DNA from: Caldilinea sp. CFX5 | GTDB lineage: Bacteria; Chloroflexota; Anaerolineae; Caldilineales; Caldilineaceae | Length of the DNA stretch: 64,000 nucleotides | Direction: 5' to 3' | Assembly (NCBI GenBank): GCA_021405325.1 | Contig: QWII01000023.1 | Span: 1 to 64,000 of the forward strand | In this document: positions 9,477 through 18,723 of the stretch, in pieces | How positions within the stretch are numbered: the first letter of the stretch is position 1 | Layout of the letters: the number at the start of each line of letters is the position of its first letter | The notes under the pieces: generated by a model | Databases searched by the model: none | The model's input: only the letters and a program-made list of their open reading frames with translations | Told to the model about the DNA's origin: nothing | Translations under genes and position numbers: made by a program

Positions 9477-10503
9477 ATACAATCGGCTGCGTGCGCAAAA
9501 ACTCGGCAAAGAGCGGGCTGAACCAGACTCCGGCCTCCCCATCGGTGAGCAACCCCCGGCGCACCAGATGGTCGATGATCGGCTGATCCTCCTCTTGTTG
9601 CTGCCCGTGGGCGAGCCGCAGGGTGACGGCTTGCTCCTCTTCGTGCAAGCCCTGGAAAATACGCCGACACTCATCGCGAATGTCGTTCTGTTGAGCCAGG
9701 GTGGCGACCAGATCGTCTTCACCGGGACGGTTGCTGCGCCAAAGCTCAAAGATCAGCCGCAGGAGCCGGGCATGACCGCCGGCCAACGTTTCGATCTGCG
9801 TCAACTCGCGCGTCGTGAGCGGTTTGCCGGCCAGTTCATTGAGATGCACCAACATCTGGCGCGCATCCTCATGGTTGTAGAGACCGAGCGCGTAGACGTG
9901 GCTGCTAAAGAGATCGTAGAACTTCGAGACGCCCTGCAGGGGATGACTGCGGCCCAGCACATGGGGCAACTTTTTGGTAAAGAGCAGATAACTGAGCTTA
10001 CCCCGGTTGCCGCTACTGCGCAGCGCATTCAACTGTTCCAGCATGTTCAACGGCCCGACGCTGAGCAGCTTGTCTACATCGTCCAACACAAAGATAACCC
10101 AATCGCCCACTTTCTGGCAAAACCAATCGACATGGCTCTTGAGTTCGCTAAAGGCGCGCTGCTCTTCGGTGAACTGGATCAGCTTGCTGTCGCTGCTCGG
10201 CTGCTCCCGATCGCGCGTCACGCCGACCAGCGCGGCCAGCATCAGTCGCCACAGGCCAGCCGGCGTCTGGTCCCAGGTGTTACCATCAACCAAGGGGAAG
10301 AGAAAATGATCCGCCTGCTCGCCAAAGTAGTGGGCCTTGTAGCCATAGGGATCGCTTTGCAGAAAGTTGGTAATATTCGATTTGCCGACGCCGGCCACCC
10401 CCATCAAACAGAGCGACTGGCCTTGTTTGGCGCAGTCAGCAATCAGCTGGATCTCGGCTTGGCGATAGGTGAGCTGGTAACGCGGACTAACAGATTGTTC
10501 CAT
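9472..10503 (-). CDS. Soluble P-loop ATPase (STAND/AAA-like)
   Basis: A 343-residue protein with Walker A GVAGVGKSN (K41), Walker B WVIFVLDDVDKLL (D141, D142), and a likely arginine/sensor region plus a C-terminal winged-helix-like domain (HGQQQEEDQPIIDHLVRRGL). The domain order matches ATPases of the MNS/STAND class and is paralogous to the broken ATPase downstream. The open frame extends to 10725 but would then cross a tandem repeat and a promoter. ATG 10503 is preferred because the predicted promoter would start transcripts near 10537. An ATG at 10536 would be almost leaderless. It follows a REC-APH fusion gene and precedes the SPFH gene; the target is unknown. Confidence 0.82.
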   Translation of the reverse strand: MEQSVSPRYQLTYRQAEIQLIADCAKQGQSLCLMGVAGVGKSNITNFLQSDPYGYKAHYFGEQADHFLFPLVDGNTWDQTPAGLWRLMLAALVGVTRDREQPSSDSKLIQFTEEQRAFSELKSHVDWFCQKVGDWVIFVLDDVDKLLSVGPLNMLEQLNALRSSGNRGKLSYLLFTKKLPHVLGRSHPLQGVSKFYDLFSSHVYALGLYNHEDARQMLVHLNELAGKPLTTRELTQIETLAGGHARLLRLIFELWRSNRPGEDDLVATLAQQNDIRDECRRIFQGLHEEEQAVTLRLAHGQQQEEDQPIIDHLVRRGLLTDGEAGVWFSPLFAEFLRTQPIVS

Positions 10504-10546
10504 AGATGTTTTCCGAATGTTTGTTGGTTCAATCATGATAGGATAA

Positions 10547-10575
10547 ATTATAGCCTGATTGCGGTGAACGATCAA
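10547..10575 (-). promoter_or_regulatory. Predicted sigma-70 promoter of ATPase-SPFH genes
   Basis: On the minus strand TTGATC (10575-10570), a 17-nt spacer and a consensus TATAAT (10552-10547). It would give a ~35-nt leader to the ATG at 10503. This suggests that the ATPase, SPFH and membrane-ATPase genes form their own transcription unit within the signalling block. Confidence 0.65.
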
Positions 10576-10621
10576 CCGCTGCGATGGGGTTGATCGTTCT
10601 ATCGCTTGGCTACGGGGTGAC

Positions 10622-10720
10622 GGTTGAGCCTGTCGTTGGTTGAGCCTGTCGTTGGTTGAGCCTGTCGTTGGTTGAGCCTGTCGTTGGTTGAGCCTGTCGA
10701 AACCAACGACAGACTCAACC
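10622..10720. repeat. 16-bp tandem array with inverted arm
   Basis: The 16-mer TTGGTTGAGCCTGTCG is repeated about five times (10622-10699) and is followed at once by an inverted copy with one mismatch (10701-10720). The TGA stop of the upstream REC-APH gene (10715-10717) lies in the inverted arm. It separates that gene from the promoter of the ATPase gene and could form several alternative hairpins. Confidence 0.85.
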
Positions 10721-12313
10721 AACATCCTCCTTCAGCAGCCACGGTTCATGCCAGGTGGCGAGGCGGCGACAGATGACGCCGGCATAGAGGAGGGCGCGCA
10801 ACCGTTGGGGCTCCGGCATGGCGTTGACTGACGCAACAAAGAGAGCGTCGAAGAGCATGGCCCAGAGCGCTTCCCGTTGATCGGTGTGACCGATGATTTC
10901 GTGGGCCAACGTGCGCACGCCGTTGATCACCTGAAACGCTTTGTGAACGGCCTGATTATTGACCACCGCGGCATCTGGCGCTAGTGTGACGCCGGGCTTG
11001 CTTGGGCTGACCAACACCTCGGCCAGATGTTGAAGCGTGGCCCAATCGACCTGATCTTGCGGAATCAGACGGGCAAAAATATCGACCTCCAACTCGGCAA
11101 AGTCGCGCAGGGCGTGGCTGGGGCCGGTGCGTTCAAAGTCGATCAACCAGGCGCGTTCCTCTTCCACGAAGAGATTATCGCCGTGGAGATCGCCGTGGGT
11201 GACCGCTTGGCGCGCCGTTGGCATGACGCTGTTATGACCAAAGGTTTGCACCCATTGCACGGGGTCAAGCGGTAGGCCAACCAGCTCGTGAAGCTTGGTC
11301 AACAGCGCCCCATCAATCTGCGCCAGCTTCTCCCCCAGGCGGAAGAGATCATCGTAGGCGGCATAGAGCGAACTGCTGGTCATTGGGACGGCGGCGGCAT
11401 AGTGTGGTTGCCAGACAACGCGGAAAAGGTGGCGCAAGGGCGCCAGAATTTTGTCCGCCGCGTCGCTTTGGGCGTAGTGAATGGCAAAAGTTGGCAACGC
11501 CTGTTGCCCGGCGCCGACAAAGCTATAGACCGTGCCCCCTAGATCCCAGAAGAGCGTATGCTTTTCGATCTGGGTGTGGAAAAGCCCCGGCAAGAAGCCA
11601 TGAATATGCGCTTGATAATTTTCATACTCGCGATGGGTGCGGCGGGCCAGCCCTAGCTTCAGCACCATCGGCTGCAAATGATCCGCATGGATCTTGGCAA
11701 TGACCGACCGTCCGCGCACCACGGAGCGCAGCCCCTCCTCCGGCTTGCCGTTGACCGTTTCCGGTTTAATGCGCCGACTGTCGCCAAAGAGTTGGGCAAT
11801 GATGTCATCCAGAATTGCGATCTCCGGCTGTGTTGGCGCTTCTTTGAAAAGGGCGTCGATGATCTCCTGGCGGCGCCAGTTGGTCGGCCATTCGATCGCC
11901 AAGCCACGACGACTGGCGCTGGCTTGATAAGCCGCCTCGTCGATCACCGTATAGAGCCGTTCAATATCCTGCTTGTCCACCCAGTCAAAGACATTGTACT
12001 GCCGTTTGACCCGGCTCAACACCGTCGGCGCCAGATAGGCGGAGTAGAGAATGCAGCGCGCCGAGGCTAGCTCCGGTAGGAGCAAGAGGCCGGTTGGGTC
12101 ATCGGTATATTCATCATCCAACCGCAGATCGACAATGGCGACATGGGGGCGCACGGCTTGCGCCACCGCAACGGCATTCTGGCGCAAAGCGGCCCCGCCT
12201 ACCCCCCGCGGCGTATAAACATCGTAGCCACGTTTGTTAAAAATCGTTTGGAGGTAATAGACAATGCGCTCATCATTATCGACTACCAGCAGGCGGGGCG
12301 GGACAGTGGGCAT
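10715..12313 (-). CDS. Response regulator fused to APH-like phosphotransferase
   Basis: A 532-residue fusion. Residues ~4-125 are a receiver domain with LLVVDNDE for the acidic pocket, predicted phospho-acceptor D62 in AIVDLRLDD, and a lysine in DWVDKQD. Residues ~180-520 resemble an aminoglycoside/choline phosphotransferase fold. The Brenner-type catalytic loop is VTHGDLHGDN (H373, D375, N380) and the metal-binding aspartate follows in LIDFERTG (D392). Small-molecule or protein phosphorylation is therefore plausible, but no substrate is known. ATG 12313 has GAGGAA 8 nt upstream; the longer frame to 12394 runs through repeat DNA. It directly follows the five-GAF histidine kinase gene. A second protein of the same design is encoded at 18724-20307, also just after a GAF kinase. 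Confidence 0.85.
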   Translation of the reverse strand: MPTVPPRLLVVDNDERIVYYLQTIFNKRGYDVYTPRGVGGAALRQNAVAVAQAVRPHVAIVDLRLDDEYTDDPTGLLLLPELASARCILYSAYLAPTVLSRVKRQYNVFDWVDKQDIERLYTVIDEAAYQASASRRGLAIEWPTNWRRQEIIDALFKEAPTQPEIAILDDIIAQLFGDSRRIKPETVNGKPEEGLRSVVRGRSVIAKIHADHLQPMVLKLGLARRTHREYENYQAHIHGFLPGLFHTQIEKHTLFWDLGGTVYSFVGAGQQALPTFAIHYAQSDAADKILAPLRHLFRVVWQPHYAAAVPMTSSSLYAAYDDLFRLGEKLAQIDGALLTKLHELVGLPLDPVQWVQTFGHNSVMPTARQAVTHGDLHGDNLFVEEERAWLIDFERTGPSHALRDFAELEVDIFARLIPQDQVDWATLQHLAEVLVSPSKPGVTLAPDAAVVNNQAVHKAFQVINGVRTLAHEIIGHTDQREALWAMLFDALFVASVNAMPEPQRLRALLYAGVICRRLATWHEPWLLKEDVG

Positions 12314-12356
12314 CTTTGATTTCCTCTTTGTACAACGACCAGTACGGAACGGCGGA

Positions 12357-12426
12357 AGTAAGCCAGTAAGCCAGTAATCAGTGGGCCAGTGCATCAGTGA
12401 CTGACCTACTGACCTACTGACTTACT
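12357..12426. repeat. Inverted word-array hairpin (CAGTAAGC word)
   Basis: Tandem AGTAAGCC/CAGTAATC words (12357-12382) face inverted ACTGACCT/ACTGACTT words (12400-12426). The arms pair imperfectly with several G-T pairs. It lies between the five-GAF kinase gene and the REC-APH gene. Confidence 0.7.
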
Positions 12427-12447
12427 ATGGGTTTATTCGCGCCATCG

Positions 12448-15400
12448 TTAACGGTTAAAGACCAACTCCGTGGTGGTGGCTTCCGGGATGGTAAAGGCGA
12501 AACAGACATTTTCGCCCGGAATATTATCCTTGAGCCAGACATGACCGCCATGCAACTCGACAATATGGCGGACCAGCAACAAGCCACGGCCAAAGCGTTC
12601 ATCACTGCGCTCATTGTTACCGGGGCCGCTAGTGTGGGGAATGGGACGATTAAAGAGCAAAGCAGCGATTTCCGGGCGCACCCCGCGCCCGTTATCGCGC
12701 ACACAAAGCTCAACCATGCCCCCTTGTTGACTGGTGCTGATCTGCACCGTGAAGGGCGTTGCGGCCTGGACATTGGCCCGAATGGCATTCTTGACCAGAT
12801 GACGCAGCAGTCGGCGGAGCCAGAGTTCGTGCATCTGGATCCAGACCTGCGGACAGTTCAGCGCCAGTTCCAGGCGGACGCCGGCATGGCTGCGTTGCAA
12901 TTGCTCGGTTTCGGCGCGAATAACGGCGTCGGCAATGGCAATATCTTGCCGTTCGCGCGCCCGCCCCGGCTCCGGCAATTGTTCGGGCAATACCGGCATG
13001 ACCAAATTGCTCACCGCCTGGTCAATTTCCTGCAAGTGATTCAGGAGTAGCAAGCGGGGCATCATCTCGTCCAGCCGCAAGGTCGCCAGCGCCAGCCGCA
13101 CCACGGCGACCTCGCGGTGAATGTCATGCACAATGTCCGCCCCCCAGGCGCCCATAATGGCAATCGCATTGGACCGGCTCAATTGCACCGCCTGATCGGC
13201 ATTTTCAATGGCGACCGCCGCCAGATTGGCCAGGGCAATCAACGTTTTGCGGTGGGTTTCGGTTAGGCGCCCAACCTCGGCATGTTCGACATTGAGAACG
13301 CCAATGGGCTGCCGCCCATTCTCACCACTGCGCCGTAGCACAACAACGAGAGCCGACCCGGTACAACCGGTGTAATCGAGAAAGTCCGGGTCTTGCTTGA
13401 CATCCGGCACAAGCTGGGCATCATTCCGGTTAAAGGTGCGCACGGTCAATCCCGGTCCATTGAGTGGCATCCGCCCATAACTGGCCCATAACTTCTCCCG
13501 TTCTTCCAGGGGCCAGGCGGTAATAAATTGGAGATGATCCCCTTCGGCCAGTTGCAAGGTGCCAAAGAAAGCGCCGGTGGCGTTGATCGCTTGTTCCAAA
13601 ATGGTTTGGAGGACAGCATCCCGTTCGACGCCGGCTCTGGTGATGGCGCCGGCGGCGGCGTTGAGCGCTTGCAATTCCTTGATCTGCCCCTGTGAGGCCG
13701 CATAGAGCCGGGCGTTGGTAATGGCGATGGCGGCCTGACTGGCGATGATTTCCAGCAATTCCAGATGGCTTTCCTTAAAGATTTCCTCTTCGCTGGTACT
13801 GCGTAGCCCGATCACGCCGACCAACTGTTCGTTAAAGATCATCGGCGCGCCCAACCACGCTTTGGTATTGGTGGGGAAGATGCGGATGCCTTGCCGCCTG
13901 GCCCATTGCTTAAAGTCATAGTTGACGACCAGCGCGTTCCGTTTGCGCGCCAACTGCCACATCTTCATCACCCATTCGGCCACGCTACCATGCTCACCCA
14001 AAGGCGCGGTACGATATAGCGCCGTTTGCGCCTTTTCCGCGGCCGTCAGTCGGCGCCCCTCTTCGTAGGCCAGCGGGAAGGAGATCTGCTGCCGCTGCTG
14101 ATCGTAGAGGGCGATGTACATATTGCTGATGTTGATGCCGACGCCGGCCATGGCATGGAGCGCTTCGGTATAGATGTTCTCGATCTCTTCCTCTTCGGCG
14201 TTCAGATCACTGATTCGTTGTTGAAAGGTGCTGACGGCCTTTAATTCCTGGATGCGTAATTGCAACTCATCGTTGGCGCGGCGCAGGTCTAAGAGCGCCG
14301 CGTCATAGCGGCGTGAATTATCCAGCACAATGGCGATGTGGTTGGCGATGCCTTCCAAAAAATGTTTGTCGTATTCATCAAAGCTGCCCTTGTCGGCAAA
14401 GAAGCTGCGCAACCCCAACACCCCGACAATCCGCTCCTGGCGCAGCAACGGCACCACCAGACAGCTTTTGACATCGACGCGCGACCGGGGTTCGATGGCG
14501 TAACGTTCGGGCCAGGTGGCGAAGTTTTCGACCAACAACGTTTTGCGGTGCTGCAAAACCCATTCAGGAAAGCTCAAGAAACGCTGGCCGGGCTGTCGGG
14601 GGCCATAGGGCTGGCCGGGGCGCTTTACCGCCGGCGCGACTGGTTCCCCCCGTTCAAAAGCGAGCGGGAAGGTGATCTCATTGCGCTCGGTGTCGTAACT
14701 TGCCAGAAAAAGGTTGCTCGTATCGACATAGTAAGGTAACTGTTCGAGCAGCAGGGCGAATTGTTCCTGTAAGGGCAACACATTCGTGACATCCTGCAAA
14801 AAGGTGATCACCTGTTGCCGCACTTCTTGCAGACGCGCATTGTGCAGGGCAATCGCCGCATGGGGCGCCAGTTGCTCGATAAAGCGCCGCTCTTCACGGT
14901 TTATGCCGTCGAGCACCTCGCTGGCGACAAAGAGGACGCCCAGCGTCTGTTCGTTCAAGCGTAGCGGCACGCAAAAGGCCGACTGCACCGCCGGCCCCCA
15001 CTGGGCGTAATGGCGCTCTTTGCTCACATCGGGCGCGTACCGTTGCTGTTGATGGTGGGCCACATAGCCCCCCAAGGTCTCATCGGTGAGTAACAAAATC
15101 GTCTGGTGGGGCGCCCACTTTGGCTGTTGTTTGTGAAAAGCCGTGACAAAGTCCAGATGGTTGTGGTGCTTGTCAATGGCCCACAACTCGGCGTAGAGCG
15201 CACGGGTCAGGCGCACGGCTTGCTGGACAATCTCTCTGGCCACGGCCTCCGGTGAACCCTGCGCGGCGATGCGGCTGATATGTTCGATGCTGTCCAGTTC
15301 GCGCCGCCGTTGTTCACTGGTGCGGGCGCCGATGGCGATCAGTTCCAGCATGTTATCCAGCGTAATGCGGTCACTCGCCAGGAAAGGGCCGGCCTCGCGA

Positions 15401-15861
15401 TCCCGCTTATTGCAGACGCCGACAATGTAGACCTGGTCAATAATCTGCACCCGCACCAGAATCGCCGAGGTCGCGTTGAAAAACTCCAATCCCAGAATCG
15501 GCTTCGGCTCTTCATCATCCAACGTATCGAGCACGCGTGGCCGGCCGTCGAGCAAGACCGACTGAAGCAGCGGCGACGCTGTCCCCCGCTCGATCTTCAT
15601 CTCTTCCGGCGGGTAGACGCTCTCCATCTCCACTTCCGGTTGGTCGGCGACGGTCGGGTTGATCTGGCGAATCACAAAGGCCTTCTGCGCCCCCAACGCC
15701 GCCGCTACATCGGGCAACAGCTTGGTCAGCACCTCGCGAATATCGACCCGATCCTGCTCCTCCATGGCGCGCACCACCATCGTCGCATGACGTAGCGCCC
15801 GCACCAACAAACGATATTTCTCAGCATCCCGCTGTGTATCGGTAAAAGAACCTCTGCTCAT
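12448..15861 (-). CDS. Multi-GAF sensor histidine kinase
   Basis: A 1137-residue soluble sensor kinase without membrane segments. About five GAF-type domains follow one another (roughly 35-180, 203-343, 360-516, 555-718, 748-886). A helical dimerisation region follows with candidate phospho-acceptor H912 in DIVHDIHREV, then a HATPase domain (~1000-1130) with N-box KNAIRAN, G1 box RDNGRG and G2 box FGRGLLL. The H-box is atypical for HisKA, so autophosphorylation at H912 is inferred. ATG 15861 is chosen; the longer frame reaches into repeat DNA. No clear Shine-Dalgarno is seen. The receiver gene at 15956 lies upstream and the REC-APH gene downstream, so either may be its partner. Confidence 0.92.
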   Translation of the reverse strand: MSRGSFTDTQRDAEKYRLLVRALRHATMVVRAMEEQDRVDIREVLTKLLPDVAAALGAQKAFVIRQINPTVADQPEVEMESVYPPEEMKIERGTASPLLQSVLLDGRPRVLDTLDDEEPKPILGLEFFNATSAILVRVQIIDQVYIVGVCNKRDREAGPFLASDRITLDNMLELIAIGARTSEQRRRELDSIEHISRIAAQGSPEAVAREIVQQAVRLTRALYAELWAIDKHHNHLDFVTAFHKQQPKWAPHQTILLLTDETLGGYVAHHQQQRYAPDVSKERHYAQWGPAVQSAFCVPLRLNEQTLGVLFVASEVLDGINREERRFIEQLAPHAAIALHNARLQEVRQQVITFLQDVTNVLPLQEQFALLLEQLPYYVDTSNLFLASYDTERNEITFPLAFERGEPVAPAVKRPGQPYGPRQPGQRFLSFPEWVLQHRKTLLVENFATWPERYAIEPRSRVDVKSCLVVPLLRQERIVGVLGLRSFFADKGSFDEYDKHFLEGIANHIAIVLDNSRRYDAALLDLRRANDELQLRIQELKAVSTFQQRISDLNAEEEEIENIYTEALHAMAGVGINISNMYIALYDQQRQQISFPLAYEEGRRLTAAEKAQTALYRTAPLGEHGSVAEWVMKMWQLARKRNALVVNYDFKQWARRQGIRIFPTNTKAWLGAPMIFNEQLVGVIGLRSTSEEEIFKESHLELLEIIASQAAIAITNARLYAASQGQIKELQALNAAAGAITRAGVERDAVLQTILEQAINATGAFFGTLQLAEGDHLQFITAWPLEEREKLWASYGRMPLNGPGLTVRTFNRNDAQLVPDVKQDPDFLDYTGCTGSALVVVLRRSGENGRQPIGVLNVEHAEVGRLTETHRKTLIALANLAAVAIENADQAVQLSRSNAIAIMGAWGADIVHDIHREVAVVRLALATLRLDEMMPRLLLLNHLQEIDQAVSNLVMPVLPEQLPEPGRARERQDIAIADAVIRAETEQLQRSHAGVRLELALNCPQVWIQMHELWLRRLLRHLVKNAIRANVQAATPFTVQISTSQQGGMVELCVRDNGRGVRPEIAALLFNRPIPHTSGPGNNERSDERFGRGLLLVRHIVELHGGHVWLKDNIPGENVCFAFTIPEATTTELVFNR

Positions 15862-15955
15862 AGTTTGTGATTCGTGATTTGTGCTTCGTGTTGCGCGGCC
15901 CACACAAGCCCCTCAACCCCTACCTGTCTACCTGTGTACCTATCTACCTATCCCC
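15862..15955. repeat. Word-rich gap between receiver and kinase genes
   Basis: The gap holds a tandem GTGATTC/GTGCTTC-type word (15865-15894) and a CTACCTGT/CTACCTAT word array (15920-15952). The two do not pair well with each other, unlike other gaps here. No gene or clear promoter is visible. Confidence 0.55.
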
Positions 15956-16417
15956 TCACCGCTTCACCAACAACCGCTCAATCACCCCCTGGATCTCTTC
16001 GACATCAAAGGGCTTTTCCCAGTAGACCGTCTGGCGGTCGGCGGTGGCGGCGAGTTCGTCGGTGGTGCGGTCGGCCACGGCGGAGAGGACAATGACCGGC
16101 ACGGTGGCCGGCGTGCCGGCGTCGCCGGGGCTGAAGTCGCCGCGGCGCAGTCGTTCCAATAGCACCAGCCCAGTCTTTTGCCAATTGACGCCGGCAAAGT
16201 GCAGATTCGTCACCTCTTCCAGGTTGGCATCCAGGCTGACGGGATGGATCATGAGATCGATGCAGAGCAGATCAAAGCGCTCCGTTGCCAGCCGTTGCGG
16301 CACATCGGCGCGTGCCGTCAACTCCACGGCATAGCCGTTGATCTCTTCCAGAAAGAGCTTGAGCGGCGCCATGCTCTCATAATCATCATCAAATAAGAGA
16401 ATTCGTTTGGGTTGCAT
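15956..16417 (-). CDS. Single-domain response regulator
   Basis: A 153-residue stand-alone receiver domain with the acidic cluster FDDDYES, the phospho-acceptor aspartate in LLCIDLMIHP, a serine in VIVLSAVAD and the conserved lysine-proline pair in YWEKPFDVEEI. There is no output domain, so it probably relays phosphate or acts by protein contact. An insertion between the phospho-aspartate strand and the next helix (SLDANLEEVTNLHFAGVN) makes it longer than the usual ~120 residues. AAGGGA lies ~7 nt before the ATG at 16417. It lies between two histidine kinase genes on the same strand. Confidence 0.93.
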   Translation of the reverse strand: MQPKRILLFDDDYESMAPLKLFLEEINGYAVELTARADVPQRLATERFDLLCIDLMIHPVSLDANLEEVTNLHFAGVNWQKTGLVLLERLRRGDFSPGDAGTPATVPVIVLSAVADRTTDELAATADRQTVYWEKPFDVEEIQGVIERLLVKR

Positions 16418-16433
16418 AGAGATCCCTTTACTC

Positions 16434-16520
16434 TAGTCCAGAGTCCAGAGTCCAGAGTCCAGAGTCTAGAGTCCAGTTCGGGCAAGGACTTTGGACTGCG
16501 GACTTTGGACTCTGGACTGA
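16434..16520. repeat. Inverted word-array hairpin (AGTCCAG word)
   Basis: AGTCCAG is repeated about five times (16434-16475) and faces inverted GGACTTT/GGACTCT words (16487-16520). It fills the gap between the PocR-type kinase gene and the receiver gene. Confidence 0.8.
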
Positions 16521-16525
16521 GTTAT

Positions 16526-18424
16526 TTATGTCGGCTGCCGCAACGGAATTTTGATCCGAAAGATGACGCGATTGGCGCGCATCTGGCGGAAGTAGGTGGT
16601 CGTCGGTTCGCTGCGCACGCTGATCGAGCCGCGGTGCGCTTCGATCACGGCGCGCGCTTCCCAGAGACCCAAGCCGGTGCCGGGGATGCGGCGCAACTTG
16701 GCGCCGGTCAGCCCACGGGCGCCTTCTTCAAAGATCCGTTCGGTCTGTTCCGGCGCAATTTCATCACCGTCGTCTTGAATCTCAATGGTGGCATTGGCAA
16801 GATCCAGATCGCTGGCGTCCTGTTGACCGGCGCGGATCACAATCTTCGTGTTGGGAAAAGAATATTTGACCGCATTGTCGATCAGGTTGCTCAGCGCAAT
16901 CGCCAACCGGGCAATGTCAATTTCAGCCTGGGGCAACTCCTCCACACTTTCATCGACCACCAGTGTGCGCTGGCGTCGCTCGGCCTCCTGGGCAAAGGCG
17001 TCGGCGCAATTGGAGACCAGCACTGAAAGCGGATAATCCTCAAACTTCATATCCTCCGGTTCCAGCAGCAGCACATGCGCCTCCACCGTCTCGGCCACGC
17101 TCTTGCCCAGGCGCAAACAGAGTTCATGGGCGCCCTTGAGCGAACTGCTGATCAACTTGTTGGTCTGTTCGCTGGGTTGACGTTGCAATAACAGCTTGGC
17201 CGTGCCAATCTGCGCGGTGATCGGCGTCAGCGCCGTGCGCACCTGATGGGTCAAGAGCTTGGCCGTACTCTCCCACTGTTTTTTCTGTTGTTGCAGATTC
17301 AAAATTTCCAACTCGGTCAAGACCAGGTGGCCGATAAGCCGGCTAATCTCGCTGAGAAAATGATGTTCGCGCGTAATGTTGACCGGCTCAGCAAAGGGGC
17401 CAAAGACCAGCGCGCCGCGATAGATATGGCCCAACGTCACCGGCTGAACGGAGCGCAGATCCTGGACATGGCTGCGCTGATCGCCCCGGATGCCTTTCAG
17501 CGCGGCGCTGTTGATCCGTTCCGGCGACCACTGTTGCAACTGCGCTTTGTCCAGCGGCAGCCCCGCTTTGCGCCAGTTGAAGTGGGGCAGAGGCTTGCCG
17601 GTTGTGGTCGGCAAGCCTACCTGCGCCAGCGGCGCCAGCACCGTGTCCCCTTGCTGAATGTTGGCAAAGAAGACCAGATAGCGACAGCGGCAGAAGTTCT
17701 GCACCTGTGCCAGGAGTCGCTCGGTGTGCTGGCGAATTTGGTTTAGATCGTTCACGGCGTCAAAACCGTCAAAGCTGCGCAGGCTGTCCAGAAATTCATG
17801 TTCCCACTGGTGCTTGATGCGTTGATGTTCCGCCTCGGCAATGCGCTGGATATGGGCCGCTTCCCGCGCCAGGCGTTGCTTAAAGTCAGCGGGCATGGGC
17901 GGCAGGGTGAGGCTATGGAGCATCAGTTCCGGTTTCACCTGGTCATCGAGCAGTTGGATGTGGGCAAAGCGACCGGCGCCCAATTGTTGCACCCGCTCCT
18001 GGATCAGCGCATAACCCTGGCTTGGCCGAAACTGGCCGCCAAAGACAACCGCCACCGGCTGTCCTGCCACTTCGACCAAATGGGCCGCGTCAGCCAGCCC
18101 TAGATGACACTGGAATTCCTGGTAAGCGGTCGCCTCCCGGTGTTGGAGCAACGCCTTGGTCATGCGCTGGTCACACGTCTCACAGGCGGCATTGCCCCCG
18201 TTTACCCGTGTTTCGTCCCGCAACAGGTGGCAGAAGGCTTCAAAGTTTTGGCGTTGGTTCAGCGGGTCGGTGCGCCCTAGATGCTCCTGGTTGGCGCCGC
18301 TGTCAATGATCGTCATGGCGCGGCCCAGCCGCTCGGCGCAACCGGCTTCGATCACGGCCAGCCGGTCGTTGTCGATAATTTCACTCAAACACGTTGGAAT
18401 AAAAGGCCACCGATCACGTTGCAT
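16526..18424 (-). CDS. PocR-domain sensor histidine kinase
   Basis: A 632-residue cytoplasmic kinase. The N-terminal ~170 residues match the PocR ligand-binding domain: C81 and C84 (ACETC), then C106-H107 (FQCHLGL) and a VAVVFGGQF strand. In this family the cysteines are suggested to bind metal or sense redox state or small molecules. A central region (~200-370) may be a degenerate GAF. The kinase core has candidate H393 in LLTHQVRTALTPI, N-box NLIDNAVKYS, and G2 box GTGLGLWEAR. The G1 box DDGDEI is changed from the usual D-G-G, which may weaken ATP binding. GAGGA lies ~6 nt before the ATG. The single receiver gene follows and is the likely partner. Confidence 0.92.
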   Translation of the reverse strand: MQRDRWPFIPTCLSEIIDNDRLAVIEAGCAERLGRAMTIIDSGANQEHLGRTDPLNQRQNFEAFCHLLRDETRVNGGNAACETCDQRMTKALLQHREATAYQEFQCHLGLADAAHLVEVAGQPVAVVFGGQFRPSQGYALIQERVQQLGAGRFAHIQLLDDQVKPELMLHSLTLPPMPADFKQRLAREAAHIQRIAEAEHQRIKHQWEHEFLDSLRSFDGFDAVNDLNQIRQHTERLLAQVQNFCRCRYLVFFANIQQGDTVLAPLAQVGLPTTTGKPLPHFNWRKAGLPLDKAQLQQWSPERINSAALKGIRGDQRSHVQDLRSVQPVTLGHIYRGALVFGPFAEPVNITREHHFLSEISRLIGHLVLTELEILNLQQQKKQWESTAKLLTHQVRTALTPITAQIGTAKLLLQRQPSEQTNKLISSSLKGAHELCLRLGKSVAETVEAHVLLLEPEDMKFEDYPLSVLVSNCADAFAQEAERRQRTLVVDESVEELPQAEIDIARLAIALSNLIDNAVKYSFPNTKIVIRAGQQDASDLDLANATIEIQDDGDEIAPEQTERIFEEGARGLTGAKLRRIPGTGLGLWEARAVIEAHRGSISVRSEPTTTYFRQMRANRVIFRIKIPLRQPT

Positions 18425-18447
18425 AGCTTCCTCGCTGATAAGAACAC

Positions 18448-18484
18448 CCCGCTCGTAGCCGGTCCCTGACCGGCTACGAGCGGG
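18448..18484 (-). promoter_or_regulatory. 16-bp hairpin in leader of PocR kinase gene
   Basis: Perfect 16-nt arms (18448-18463, 18469-18484) with a 5-nt loop, beginning CCCGCTCGTAGCC. It lies 24 nt upstream of the ATG and inside the ~250-nt leader implied by the promoter at 18684-18712. It may attenuate transcription or control translation. No poly-U follows on the minus strand, so a simple terminator is less likely. Confidence 0.7.
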
Positions 18485-18683
18485 CTAATAATCACACAAG
18501 GACAAAAGCGGATCTGTCAAGTTATGCACACCTGACAGCTCTGATGCGTACACGCCGCAACCATCCCAAGCCGGTTTGCTGAGGGTGGTCAGTAGTACCA
18601 TCGGTGGTGCGAAGGAACTGCTGGTGGGACTCAGCAGAAAGGCAGCAGTATGGGATTGTGTTGTTAAAGTGTAGCTGACTCCA

Positions 18684-18712
18684 AGTCTAACGGTGTTACC
18701 CGGTTTTGTCAA
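18684..18712 (-). promoter_or_regulatory. Predicted sigma-70 promoter of PocR kinase gene
   Basis: Consensus TTGACA (18712-18707), a 17-nt spacer and TAGACT (18689-18684) on the minus strand. The start would be near 18677, giving a ~250-nt untranslated leader to the kinase gene. Between 18485 and 18680 I see no convincing reading frame. Confidence 0.6.
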
Positions 18713-18723
18713 GAAACTTTTCT

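Noticed and set aside
9568..10593. A 341-codon open frame on the plus strand
   Set aside because: It lies opposite the P-loop ATPase gene, whose Walker motifs are clear. The plus-strand translation has no motifs and no ribosome site.
10622..10699. 16-bp repeats as CRISPR
   Set aside because: Head-to-tail without spacers, and followed by an inverted copy; no cas genes.
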